NCBI GenBank assembly: GCA_049999805.1
Contig: JBNGIO010005831.1
Coordinates: forward strand, 1-24,196
DNA: 24,196 nucleotides
DNA from: Folioceros fuciformis
Taxonomy: Eukaryota; Anthocerotophyta; Anthocerotopsida; Anthocerotales
Direction: 5' to 3'
Translations under genes and position numbers: made by a program
Shown: positions 1 through 9,207 of the stretch, piece after piece
How the letters are laid out: the number at the start of each line of letters is the position of its first letter
Position numbering within the stretch: the stretch's first letter is position 1
The notes under the pieces: model-generated
The model's database searches: none
What the model saw: only the letters and a program-made list of their open reading frames with translations
Told to the model about the DNA's origin: nothing

Positions 1-734
1 GTCACTCTCCATCATTTGTTTAATCAATGTTCATTATACAAAAACTCGCTTCCGCGATTTATAGCATACAAAAGTCTGATATGATGGAGGAAGTGTGAGC
101 AAAAGGTGAGCCACAGCGTCCTCCTCTGAAATAGTTGAATTCAGTTGAGCAAGTCGAGATCGAAGTTGTCGAAACTTGCTAGTGTGGGCAGCCACACTAT
201 CCCCTTCGCGCATTTTCAAGGTATAAAATTCATGCTGAATTGTACATTTAGTCATCATTGTCTTAACAGCATATGTGTTGACAAGCTGATTCCAAATCTG
301 GTGTGCCTTTGTAAGATATTCCACATCTGGAATCAAGACTTCGTCAAGCCAGTAACCAAAATGGCAACCGCAATCTCATTTATTGTGTTCCATTTGTCTA
401 AATCAGCCAGTATGACTTGTGGGGAGGCCGTTCCAGCAGCAGGGAGCAAAGGCTCCTTATAGCTACCGTCAACAACAGTCCACACTCCTCGTGCACGCAA
501 GGTAGTCTGCATTCGAACTCTCCATACTTCGAACTTGGTGCCGTTAAACCTGTCTTGGCCTTTCAAATCTGTTGTAAATGATGGAGCTGTAGACATACTG
601 ACTATTTGTTGATGCTGTGCAGGGGGTATAAGTGGAGAAAGAAGAGATGGTGGGCTAGAGGAAGGACTACCCAACTTACGTTGACGACGAAGGTAAGGAG
701 ACAAGGGGAAATTCAACAGGTCTCTTGTAGACAT
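1..734 (-). pseudogene. Copia-type gag polyprotein, N-terminal part, frameshifted and cut by the window edge
   Basis: Gag packages the retrotransposon RNA in cytoplasmic particles. The frame begins with Met at 734. After a Ser/Pro-rich leader it shows the Copia gag N-terminal pattern DRFNGTKFEVWRVRM (equivalent to F.G.NY..W...M), then WTVVDGS. It shifts near 335: TGLTKS-stop gives way to LIPDVEYLTKAHQIWNQL in another frame, followed by the UBN2-like helical part LKMREGDSVAAHTSKF and LLLTLPPSYQTF. A further shift near 75 restores AINRGSEFLYNEH, and at least one more lies near 25. The gag homology therefore runs to base 1 and continues outside. Family assignment is by motif. The indels make it non-functional. 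Confidence 0.8.
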
Positions 735-979
735 ACAAAAATAAGGCTGATAAAGGCAGTTAAGGTTGAGAAAGCATGTTTAGGGTTTGATTGAACTTTC
801 AGCAGAAAAAGTTTAACTTAAACTACTGACTTCTTTTCTAGAGCACGATTGGAGTCAGGTGAAGCGGTTAATAACTGCCTGTGAAACGTCAGCGGAAGCA
901 AAAAGGCCAAAAGGCCATAGAATTCATAGGGCATTTGAATGCAATGATGCCTACACTAGAAAAGATCACAAATGTTAGT

Positions 980-1537
980 TCACTCTGATCGCCCCTCATC
1001 AGAGGGCCGCAGGATCATGTTTAAAATCTGTAATTGTCTAGAGATTTTACTAATTTCAAATGAAAATTGAGAAATAATTTTATGAATTTTAAAATCTGTG
1101 CAATCCAGACGTTTAGAGAATGCCTCTTGTCGCTGAACAACGGCATTCACAGTACCTTCTATAACTTGTACCTCTGATTCAGAATGTGAAGGATCAATTG
1201 CAGATGTGCTTGCAGGCTCAGTACATGGTGACGGTGCAGAAGTTGGCCTCTTAACAAATGGCTTATTTGAGCATGGAGCCTTTTTAAACAAACGTCCACA
1301 ATTGCAGCATGGGAGAGTAGTGCCAATTGTAGCAGGTCTGTAATATAAATTATCACGGCCTTTGTTGCGCGGATCATTTTCAGGAATTAGAAAGTCACGC
1401 TCTGACTTGGTTTCTGCATCGGTCCAAGGGATGCTGGTTGGAATGCCCGAGTGTAGATTGAAGAAGGCTGGTCTAGAGAAGGTCTTAGAAAATCCTCCTC
1501 GGCCACCAAGTCCACAATTTGATCTGTTTCTCGGCAT
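980..1537 (-). CDS. Unknown 185-residue frame between the Copia primer site and gag; Cys cluster and C-terminal coiled coil
   Basis: I do not recognise this protein. Its start lies 31 nt downstream of the iMet primer site, where a retroelement's first frame is expected, and it ends about 250 nt before the gag start. Residues 1-25 are Gly/Arg/Ser-rich. Near residue 78 is a small Cys cluster (CCNCGRLFKKAPC). A Ser/Pro/Thr linker follows, then an amphipathic C-terminal third with hydrophobic residues at 3/4 spacing (IISQFSFEISKISRQLQILN), consistent with a coiled coil. It is intact. It could be an accessory frame of the element, a diverged gag N-terminus, or captured sequence. A similarly placed but broken frame of like size occurs at 12208-12738. 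Confidence 0.45.
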   Translation of the reverse strand: MPRNRSNCGLGGRGGFSKTFSRPAFFNLHSGIPTSIPWTDAETKSERDFLIPENDPRNKGRDNLYYRPATIGTTLPCCNCGRLFKKAPCSNKPFVKRPTSAPSPCTEPASTSAIDPSHSESEVQVIEGTVNAVVQRQEAFSKRLDCTDFKIHKIISQFSFEISKISRQLQILNMILRPSDEGRSE

Positions 1538-1568
1538 TGCAACCTATAGCATCATCAGCAGCATTTCC

Positions 1569-1580
1569 GCTCTGATACCA
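1569..1580 (-). promoter_or_regulatory. Primer binding site for initiator Met tRNA (Copia element)
   Basis: The minus strand reads TGGTATCAGAGC, the standard 12-nt complement to the 3' end of plant initiator methionine tRNA. It primes minus-strand DNA synthesis in most plant Copia elements and also in pararetroviruses. The sequence to its right (minus-strand upstream) should be the end of the 5' LTR. Confidence 0.85.
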
Positions 1581-1770
1581 TAAGAAAAATAAGAAATGCT
1601 AGAAAAGTGTCAAGGCAGCTTGACATTATGTGTGTGAGAGAGCCAGCAAGCTTGAAATCATAAAATGGATTCAGTTATTGAAATAAACAAAAGTGTAATT
1701 TATATAGTCTAAACCTAATACGCCTAGGTTAAACATATATACTAAAACGTATATTTTTCATCCTTGATTT
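1581..1770 (-). repeat. Probable 5' LTR of the Copia element, short, outer edge uncertain
   Basis: This AT-rich block directly abuts the primer site on its upstream side, so by position it is the 5' LTR. Its inner end is ...TTTCTTA on the minus strand, and the same end abuts the primer-site relic at 13178. The outer edge cannot be fixed because no second LTR is in the window. It is set where the Gypsy-derived protein frame gives out, near 1770. Confidence 0.45.
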
Positions 1771-1932
1771 CATCAACCGGCACCCATTCACGCTCCACCT
1801 TCTTCTGGCTCCCGGGGGTCCTCCTCCCTCATTCCCCATTCCCTGAATAGGTCTTTAGAGGTAAATCTGGTGATCCCCGGCTCATCTCCAGCAAGCCCTT
1901 CAGCCCTTGGATCATAGCCCCCTTCCCTCATC

Positions 1933-2921
1933 TCACCTTCCTTCACACCTCCCTTGGCATGGAGGATTTTTTTTCTGGTCAGCAACTTCCCCTTCCACAT
2001 TTGCTGTTTCAACCCCCGCCATGTTGCAGTCCAGGGTGATCCCAAAACACTCCACCCGGTTCAAGGTATAAGGGATATCCCTCCGGTAGTCCTCCTCTTC
2101 ATTTGTCCATGAGATGTGAGAAAAGGGGAATTTATCCTCCCCCTCCTCCCCTTCCAAATCAGTTGTGTCCCCCACGGACATGTACCCTTCGGTGTCCATT
2201 GGGGTCTCACCAAGGTAGACATCCCGGCTCCAAGTCAAACAAATCCTACCCTCCCTAGTCTTGGGATCCCATTCAGGTGGTTTGAAAGCCACCTCCTTCC
2301 TTCCCCACGATAGCCTGCACCTTGATCCATACAGCCACGTCCTGCCCTGCAAGATGTCGTAGCCCGGCGCCTTGTGCTGAATGACCACAAAATCTAGAAG
2401 ATAGGGGATGGTCCCTATGGTCGTGGTCACCCCTCTCAGCTCTCCCACCGGCTGCATTCTAGACATATCGGCCAACCTCAAGACCTTGGTTGTGTGCTCG
2501 ATCTCCAATCCAAGTTTCTTGGCTGTTCCTCCGTCATAATATTCACCCCTGAACTTGTATCCAGTGGCACCCTCTTAATCACGAAGTGTGCGATCTCCAC
2601 CTGCAATTCAGCCGGTCCTTGGTCCACCATGGACACCATGTTGACCGTGGGGGCCGACACCCTTGGTCCTGACTTAGGCAGCCTCTTCCTCCTCTTGGGC
2701 TGGGCCTCCTGCAACACCTTCCGGACCTGCTGTCGATACTTAGGGTTATCCTTCAAGAGCTGGCCAAAGGTGACAACAAATTGCTGGTCCATGATGGCTC
2801 CAGCCAAATCAAACGGCTTCTGGACAGCCCCATTAGTCCCTTTGGTCACTGCTGCCACCTCCCTAAGTAGCAGACTTGCAGCCACGGGTGCTGACTCCTT
2901 TGCTAGCCTATCCAGCTCCTC
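1933..2921 (-). pseudogene. Gypsy retropepsin (aspartic protease), frameshifted, active-site Gly changed
   Basis: Retropepsin cleaves the Gag-Pol precursor. After the TAG the same frame continues through AGAIMDQQFVVTFGQLLKDN and a basic linker to the active-site region VPLDTSSGVNIMTEE. The catalytic Asp is kept, but the D-T-G glycine reads Ser (codons at 2553-2561; GGT to AGT would explain it), so the enzyme is probably dead. Near 2500 a one-base shift moves into the second frame (LGLEIEHTTKVLRLADMS), which carries the C-terminal half including YDILQGRTWLYGSRC, the family's D-I-L-G-x-x-W-L motif. Beyond about 2040 a further shift leads into an acidic tail. No reverse transcriptase motif follows. 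Confidence 0.78.
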
Positions 2922-4094
2922 CTAGCTCATGTCCAGCACTTCTCCCCTCACATCTGGAGGAAATTCCAGGTTTTCCCCCCTTGCTGGAGCTGCTCCCTCT
3001 CCAGCCCTTGATTTTTCCTCTTTAGGGGTCTGCCCTTCTTGGTCTCCCTCCTCTTGACCTGATTCCTCCCCATCTGGAGTACTCTTCTCCTCCTCCTTCG
3101 ATCCTGCAGCTGATTCCACTTCCTTCCCTTTCTTCTTGGCAGCCCGTTGCCTCCCTCTTCTCTTCCTACTACGGGTACATGCAGCCATGGCTGTATCTTC
3201 CCCATAATACCCCTCCTTGGTGCTGTCCAGCCCCTCCAGCCCCCTAAGGACCTTGGCCTCAGCCTCCTCCCAAACAGCCATGAGGGCATCTTCTATGTGC
3301 ATGGTTGTTGCAGTCCCTTGAGGTGCTGCTTGCTGCACCCCCATCACCGCCGGCTGAGCTATTCTCACACTCTTCCTAGGGTTCTGGCAAAGCACACTGC
3401 CCGCCACGTGCCCCTGCTGTTTGCAGTCCTGGCACAACCTATCAATATCCCCATTGGCCTGCCTAGTTGCTGATGGACAGTTGTTAGCATAGTGCCCAAA
3501 TCCACGACAATTGTGGCATTGGACAACCCCCCCTGGTTGCCCAGCCACTCTCCCCACCTGGTTGCTGCGACCACCCATGCCCATAGGATTTCGCAGAATC
3601 GACGGATGGGCTGTCTTGGGGTATTGCTGACCTTGGGAAAATTCCTGGATTTGGTAGGAGTCCTCCACCGGCCACTCCTCCTCCTCCCCCTCATAGGCCA
3701 GCAACTGCACCTTGGCCCCTTGGCAATGGGTCTTGGTGTGGCCTTGCTCACCACAAGTGGAACAAAACAAGTTAGCCTTACCACTAGCTGCAGCCCTCCT
3801 CCTCTCATGCTCCTTGACAGCATGGAGGTGGAACTTCTCAAATTTACTCAGCATTTCCTCCATCTTGGATTCTTGCTGTTCCACCTTCTTGGCTGTAGCC
3901 TTAGCCTCTTTCTTGACCTGCTCCACCTCCCTCTTAGCATGGGCCACCTCCTGCTTGGCCTTCTTGGCCTTCCTCTTTTTCCTTGCCATCTCCAGCTCCT
4001 TCTTCTTCCTTCTCCTCCTAGCAGCCTCATCCTCCAAGGACTCCTCATCCGAGCTGTCCTCCGCTGAAGATGTGGAGGCCCTTGCTGATCCTCC
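2922..4094 (-). pseudogene. Gypsy gag, coiled coil and nucleocapsid with three zinc knuckles
   Basis: This continues the capsid frame after the TGA. A very basic Lys/Arg/Glu helix runs from Met 4037 for about 80 residues, a strong coiled-coil candidate. Three CCHC knuckles bind RNA: CSTCGEQGHTKTHC (3723-3764) and CHNCRGFGHYANNC are canonical C-X2-C-X4-H-X4-C. CQDCKQQGHVAGSVLC is C-X2-C-X4-H-X6-C, a non-standard spacing. The C-terminal third is Lys/Glu-rich and low-complexity. The frame ends in MS-TAG at 2922-2924, and the protease region follows in the same frame. Confidence 0.82.
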
Positions 4095-4751
4095 TCAAGA
4101 GTCACTGTCCTCGGAGGATGATTCCTCCGAGGAGGATGAGTCCCTCTTCTTCTTCCCCTTCCTAGGCCTGTTCTTCCTCTTGTCCTTCTCCTTCCCTCTC
4201 TCCTTCTCCTTGGATTTCCCTTTGCCCCAAGGATGAGACTCCTCGTAATTGAGAGCTGCCCTTATAGCCCTGTCCACATCCTTTTCTGCGAACAACTTCA
4301 CATGGCCCCCCATCCTCGATCCTAGGCCCCCAGCAAACCACCTAATGGCCTGTAAATCTGAATGAGGTCCACAGCGATCCCGCAGGCTGTGGAACCTCTC
4401 CACATAGGCCTGCAAGGTCTCCTTCCTCCTCCTTCTTAAGGCCTCCAGCTTGGACAGCACGTAGCCCTCTACGTCTATCTCCCTGAATCGCTCACAAAAG
4501 GCCCTCTTCAGCAGATCAAAAGTTGCTGGAAATGTGCCGGCCTTGAGGTACTCCCTCCTATACCACTTGGCAGGCCCTCCACGCAACACACTATAGAACA
4601 ATTGGATGCGTTGTGCATCCGCTGATTCCTGGTTAGCAAGGGTCAGCAGCTCAAACCTCTCCACAAATTCATCCGGGTCCTCATACCCCTTCTTCTCCCT
4701 ATACACGGGGTACGGCTGCTTGGTGGACATTGAAATAGCTAGTGTCGCCAT
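4095..4751 (-). pseudogene. Gypsy gag, capsid (retrotransposon gag) domain
   Basis: This is the capsid part of a plant Ty3/Gypsy Gag. The core is typical of the retrotransposon-gag family: DEFVERFELLTLANQ, then GGPAKWYRREYLKAGTF, FDLLKRAFCERF and ETLQAYVERFHSLRDRC, over residues 25-135. A Lys/Arg/Glu tract (about 170-205) and a Ser/Glu/Asp-rich acidic tail follow. The frame stops at a TGA (4095-4097) and reopens in the same frame. CGA (Arg) to TGA is the simplest reading, so the stop looks like decay. The start is the Met at 4751, with MSTKQPYP shortly after; an upstream start is possible. Confidence 0.85.
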
Positions 4752-5094
4752 GGTGCTTGCACTCCCTCCTGCAGTTGCAGCTCCAGCCCTTGGAATTTGG
4801 CTGATGTTACAGAATCCTTCAGCTCCTACACTCCTAAGTACCTGCTAGTTGCTTGCCCCTCTCCTCCTCCTTGCTGGTGTATGGCCTGATTGCACCCGCC
4901 TCGGCCCCCTCTCTACTACTCTTTGCTCACGCTCCAATGCTTGCTGCTGCCTCCTTGCTTCAGCTTGAGTCCCCCCTTCACCGCTGGAGTTGAAATCTTC
5001 AGCACCTATACAGGGCATCCATCAGCCTTGCCACACTCCCTTGTACAGTCCCCTATCCAAGTCTGCCCTCTCCAAGCCTTGACAGCAATATCAC

Positions 5095-5112
5095 TCCCCG
5101 GCAACGGCGCCA
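5095..5112 (-). promoter_or_regulatory. Primer binding site for Asp tRNA (Gypsy element)
   Basis: The minus strand reads TGGCGCCGTTGCCGGGGA, an 18-nt complement of the 3' end of plant Asp-GTC tRNA including CCA. This primer is typical of several plant Ty3/Gypsy lineages. Two bases (5113-5114) separate it from a TG...-type LTR terminus at 5115. This fixes the element's orientation and the inner LTR edge. Confidence 0.9.
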
Positions 5113-5114
5113 AA

Positions 5115-5826
5115 TGTGGAGTGGTTTCTTCCTCCCAAGAACCACCAAGGGGCCACACTTCCCCTTATTATCGCTGCAGTCTTGTGGTTCGCTCCCAAGG
5201 GAGTGAACTAGTGTCAAGGTCAGATAGAACTCCCTAATCTCACCCTAGCTATCAGCCGGTTCTTAGTCCTGACCACGCTACAGCAAAAAGGTCAGAATTT
5301 GTAGCCCTATCTTCAGCTCAATATACCAATCCCATGCTCCAGCACTTCAATCATTCAACCCTTCTCTTCTTCACTTCAGTCCTTCACTCCCACTTCAGCA
5401 TTTCATCTACCACTTCAGCACTTCACTTCAACTCACTCCAGGAATTTAGGACACAACAACGTCTCGCCTTGCAGCCTTCAAGACAAAGGTATGAGGTCTA
5501 GGACTGGATAGCCTTTTTGGCTCACGGCCCTGCCACCTCACCTCAACTAGCCTGCAAAATGACCAGCCATTGCGGATCCGGCCACATGGATCTCGGCAGT
5601 CTAGGGATCCATCACGTCCCCCTAATGGCAAGGAGGATCAAGCCCTTGGTTAGTCTCACACTGGACCAACCACTGTAATCCGGTAGTCTACACACAAGGT
5701 CAAGGGAAATCAGACCGTAAGACTGCCCCCTCCTCAATGGCAGGTCTGCCCTCTTATACTGCCTTCACCTAACCCTTCATCTTTGTCTACTAGGGTTAAC
5801 CTCAATCAACCACCTAACAGTCTCTC
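5115..5826 (-). repeat. 5' LTR of the Gypsy element, inner (U5-R and part of U3) portion; outer edge unknown
   Basis: The plus strand starts TGTGGAGTGG two bases beyond the primer site, the expected LTR terminus. A TATA box on the minus strand at 5751-5758 would place transcription start near 5725 and give about 610 nt of R-U5, so the LTR must extend past 5760. Its outer boundary is not visible, and only one LTR lies in the window. 5115-5826 is the part I am willing to call LTR. Confidence 0.6.
5751..5758 (-). promoter_or_regulatory. TATA box of the Gypsy LTR promoter
   Basis: The minus strand reads TATAAGAG in a moderately GC-rich context (CAGTATAAGAGGG). It sits about 640 nt upstream of the primer site in the right orientation for the LTR promoter. 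Assignment rests on position and motif. Confidence 0.45.
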
Positions 5827-6090
5827 TCTGACCTAAGCCGCACCTAGCTCTGACCTACACCAACTTCTGACCTACACCTAGCTCTGACCTAAACCTAAGC
5901 CAAGTTTGACCTAAAACTAAACCAAGTTTGAACCAAGTTCTGACCTACACCTAGCTCTGACCTAAGCCGCACCTAGTTCTGACCTAAACCTAAGCCAAGT
6001 TTGACCTAAAACTAAACAGACCTAAACATAGTTAGACCTAGTTCTGATCGCAACCTAACCCAAGCCTAACTCTAACCTACCCCTGCACCT
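5827..6090. repeat. Degenerate tandem repeat built on TGACCTAA / CCTAA
   Basis: Short variants of TCTGACCTA(A/C)ACCTA follow one another for about 260 bp. A 40-bp stretch at 5883-5922 recurs exactly at 5978-6017, a 95-bp offset, showing higher-order duplication. The CCTAAACCTAA parts resemble the plant telomere repeat CCCTAAA but are not canonical. It may belong to U3 of the Gypsy LTR. Confidence 0.7.
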
Positions 6091-6569
6091 AATTGCCCGT
6101 TACCCCCTTGGGCATCGCTGGTTGCCCTCTATCCAAAATTGTCAGCCTCTCACAACTAGCAAAAATCCGGAGTGCTCCTCAACACTCTCCTCTCCTCCCT
6201 CAGATCATCCCTTTCTCTCGAATCATCCTGCAACCCTTCAAAGCCTCCACCTTCCTCTTATCGTCTACTCCCCATCCTGCTGGCCAAGGATGCCCCATGG
6301 TCCAGCCCAGTTACCTGTCTGATGCCCTTGAGGAGCAGCATTGTTCCCACCATCTGGCTCTCCACCTGCGAGTAGTACGTTTGTATTCAAACCTTCCGCC
6401 AACGAGCAGCCCGATGTGCTGCTCGTCGACGGACAGCCAAATGTTAGTTATGTCCTCTAGCTGCCCATAGGGGAGGTGCGTTGCTCTGGTCCCAATCTAG
6501 TTGTAGAAGTAGCAATGCATGGTTCACGAGGCATTCGGTGCTACCCAGGTTGACTGCTCCAAAGGCCCA
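6091..6569. other. Stretch without a recognisable gene
   Basis: The sequence is mixed, moderately GC-rich and C-rich on the plus strand. Open frames of 66-125 residues exist here but show no family motif. They lie in the transition between the CCTAA repeat and the GC-rich block and could still be LTR sequence. Confidence 0.5.
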
Positions 6570-8620
6570 CAGCAACATTGATGCCTCTTTCTCTAGAGCC
6601 ACGAACCTCCTCCCAACTGCCCCGCTTGGCTCAGCCCCTTGAGAAAGGGCCACCTGCTTGGATCTCGTGCCTGGCCCTTACTCATCTGGCCAGTCCACCT
6701 TCCTTGATCCACCACAGACTCACCTGCCAGCCATCATCGCTTGGATCAGCCCGAGGCCCACTTGCGCCCTGCTTGCTAGGGGCCTGGCTAGATCCGGCGA
6801 ACCAACCACCATGGTCCAACCTGCCAAATGCGATCCAAGCAAGACTTGGAGTCTCTACCACCCGCCGACCTGGTAGATTGACCCTAGCACCTGCTTGCTT
6901 GGAGCTCCGGGCGCCTGGACACTAGCGCCCACCTCTGATCCGCTTAGAGGACTCGACCGCCCCAGCTTGCCTCCTGCTTGCCTCCATCCCGTTAAGCACG
7001 ATTCTGCACATCTTGGCTCCACCTACTTGCCTGGATTTCGCGGGCAACCCGCCTGCTAGCGGACCTCCTGCCTGCCGGGTTTCGTCAGCTTATCCGTGTC
7101 GCAAGGTAGCGCCATGCTCCCTGCCAGGTTGGCCTGGCCGTGATCCAGCCAGCTACCAGGTTGCGCATCCCCTACAACGGTTTCGATCCGGCCTCCCAGC
7201 CCGCCAAGCCGCCAACCGAGCTACCTACTCGGGTCGGCCATCCATGAGCACCCCCTGCCAACCATCCGTCCTTCCCCCCTGGCCCGGACTCTCCCCAGCC
7301 AGCCGCCAGGCGGCTGCCTGACTTCGGGATCCAGCCCTGCCATGACGATCCGGCCAGGCCACGTGCCTGCCTAGGTTCGCCTACCTTGGCGATTAGGCTA
7401 GGCCGCTTGCCTACTCGCCTGGCAGCCAACCAACCGCTTGGATCTAGTCCACCTGATTTGCCCCGGCCCTGATCCCGGCACGCGCCCGCCTGCCTCAGAT
7501 CCCTCCCGGCTGCTTGTATCTGCCCTGGCTTGCCTACCTTCCATGCTCTTGCCCGCATGTCGGCCACCCCCTTGCCTACCAGCCGCCAGCCTTCTTGGCC
7601 TGCCATGCCCCGATTCAGCCAGTTCGCTGACTGGCCAGGGTCCAAATAGTCGACCTGGCTACCCGGATCCACCCCGACCAGCCACAAGCAGCTGGGCCGC
7701 TGCTGGCCTCCGAATCCGGCCCGTTAGCCCGTTGAATCCTCCAGCCATCGTCCTCGCTAGCCACTGCCGGCTGTCTACCTACAGGGTCACCTGCCATCAG
7801 CTGGCAAGCTGGCTGCCTGATGCCTGCCTGTAGCTGCCATCGCCAACCAGCCTACCTAATCTCCAGCAGCCAGGCCTGGCCTGGATCTCGCTCTGGTTGG
7901 CCGCCTACTGGTCCAGGCTTCTCAGTTGCTACCTCCAACCAGGCCGCCTACCTGGCTTAGCTACTCCCCAGCTTGCATGCAGCCCACAAGCCTGGCTGCC
8001 TAGCACCTGCCTCCAGCCGTGACCGGCCGGCCAGCCCGGTTGGTCGAGCAGCCAAGCCAAACTGCTCCGTCGACCTGCTTCGGCCTAGCCCGGCCGGATC
8101 CCGCCATCCACCAGGCGGCTGTCTGGCGATCCAGCTAGGCGACCACCGCCGGGTGTCCGGGCTGCTGGGTGCCTGCCCGCCCTCAGCAGTCGGGACGTTG
8201 CTAACTCGGCCGTCCTCCGGATCCAGCTAGGTCCCGTCGAGCCTGGCTTCCGCCACGGCCAGGCTGCCAGGCTGCCTGTCTGCTGCCAGCCGGATCCGCT
8301 TGCCAGCCCGACCGCTCTGGGCTGCTGCCTGCATGCTGACTGGCCGGCCTTCCCGTCGCCAACAATCTTTCCCTTGGCCAGGCGGTGCTGCTTGGCTGAC
8401 TGGTCGGATCCGCCTAACAGCCAGGCGGCCAAGCTGACTGTCCTGCTGGATCCCATTGCAGCTGGTCTGCCAGCCTTCCCAGCCCGGATCCACGCCTAGC
8501 CTGGATTCGACCCTGATTCGCTAACACCGGCCCGGCCAGCCGATCAGCCAAGCCTCCCCGGATCTGCGAGCCTGCCCCGCCCCGCTCAACTCCGGCAACA
8601 GGCCAAGAGCCCTACACACC
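6570..8620. repeat. GC-rich, strand-skewed repetitive block with many GATCC motifs
   Basis: About 2 kb dominated on the plus strand by variants of GCCTGCC, CCAGCC and CTTGCCTGG, with GATCC or GATCT recurring at least 16 times. A 12-mer GATCCAGCTAGG occurs exactly at 8128-8139 and 8220-8231. The long open frames here (for example minus 7172-7687) are low-complexity Gly/Arg/Ala/Trp-rich translations, as expected from GC-rich repeats with few stop codons. I see no protein domain. It looks like a heavily diverged tandem or dispersed repeat, perhaps inside a long LTR. Confidence 0.6.
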
Positions 8621-9207
8621 TGGAGCACCAACTGCTCCCACACTGGCGGCCTCTCATCCAGGGATGCCAGCCCGGTCTCTGCCTGGGATCGCTCCAACGT
8701 CCTCTCGTCTCTAAAGTTCTACCCTCCCTTCACCACGGCTTCTCGTTGGGGGAGCGACATAGTCTCCCTGCACACACCCACAATGTGACTTTCGGCCTCC
8801 GGCAGGCACGAGTTGAGTTGACGTAGAAGCCACAGTTGAGGGCTGTTGCCTTCCGGATGGCCAGCTATAGAGGATCGTAACTCGGATCCCCCCACCCATA
8901 CGAGCATAGCAGCGCTGCTGTTCTGCCATGCTACTCATCAGTCCGCCGTGTTTCGGCTAGCCATCCTCGTGCACTGCCTGCCCGCTCCATGAAACCCCAC
9001 TCGCCTCTTACTCACAGATCTAGGACTCCACACACACATCTGAACACCCTCGCCAAGGGGACCTAGACCCGTGGCCTACCTACCACACATCCCACCAAAC
9101 CCCTAGCGACTCACCGTTAATCTAACCTCTAATCTAACCTAATCTTCTAACCAATCCTCTACGAAATTCAATTAGAAACCCAAAAAAACAAACTTTGCCA
9201 TTTTCCA
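8621..9207. other. Stretch without a recognisable gene
   Basis: GC content falls towards 9200, ending in AT-rich sequence with CTAACCT-type repeats (9118-9150) and an A-rich patch at 9181-9190. No coding motif is visible before the Copia reverse transcriptase begins. ACTCCACA at 9025-9032 is the inverse of the LTR terminus at 5115. Confidence 0.5.

Larger units (their letters stand above)
1788..5112 (-). mobile_element. Ty3/Gypsy-type LTR retrotransposon, internal 5' half only (primer site, gag, nucleocapsid, protease)
   Basis: Reading the minus strand from 5112 down gives an Asp-tRNA primer site, about 340 nt of leader, the gag capsid domain, a charged coiled coil, three zinc knuckles and a retropepsin. 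That is the gag-pro order of plant Ty3/Gypsy elements. Reverse transcriptase, RNase H, integrase and the 3' LTR are missing. The element abuts the Copia LTR near 1770-1788, so it was either truncated there or interrupted. From 4751 to about 2500 the frame is continuous except for a TGA at 4095-4097 and a TAG at 2922-2924. A one-base shift follows near 2500. Confidence 0.8.

Noticed and set aside
980-1580. Endogenous pararetrovirus origin for the iMet primer site and first frame
   Set aside because: The iMet primer site is shared by pararetroviruses and Copia, but Copia gag follows on the same strand, an LTR-like block precedes, and no viral motif is seen.
3492-4236. Long plus-strand open frames rich in Leu, Ser and Phe opposite the Gypsy gag
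   Set aside because: They are the complement of the Lys/Glu-rich nucleocapsid coding strand, which has clear zinc knuckles.
6418-6450. LLVDGQPN-like string resembling a polymerase or protease motif
   Set aside because: Too short, followed at once by a stop and with no supporting context on either side.
7172-7687. 171-codon minus-strand open frame in the GC-rich block
   Set aside because: Low-complexity Gly/Arg/Ala/Trp/Leu composition and no motif; overlapping frames on the other strand are equally open. A by-product of GC-rich repeats.
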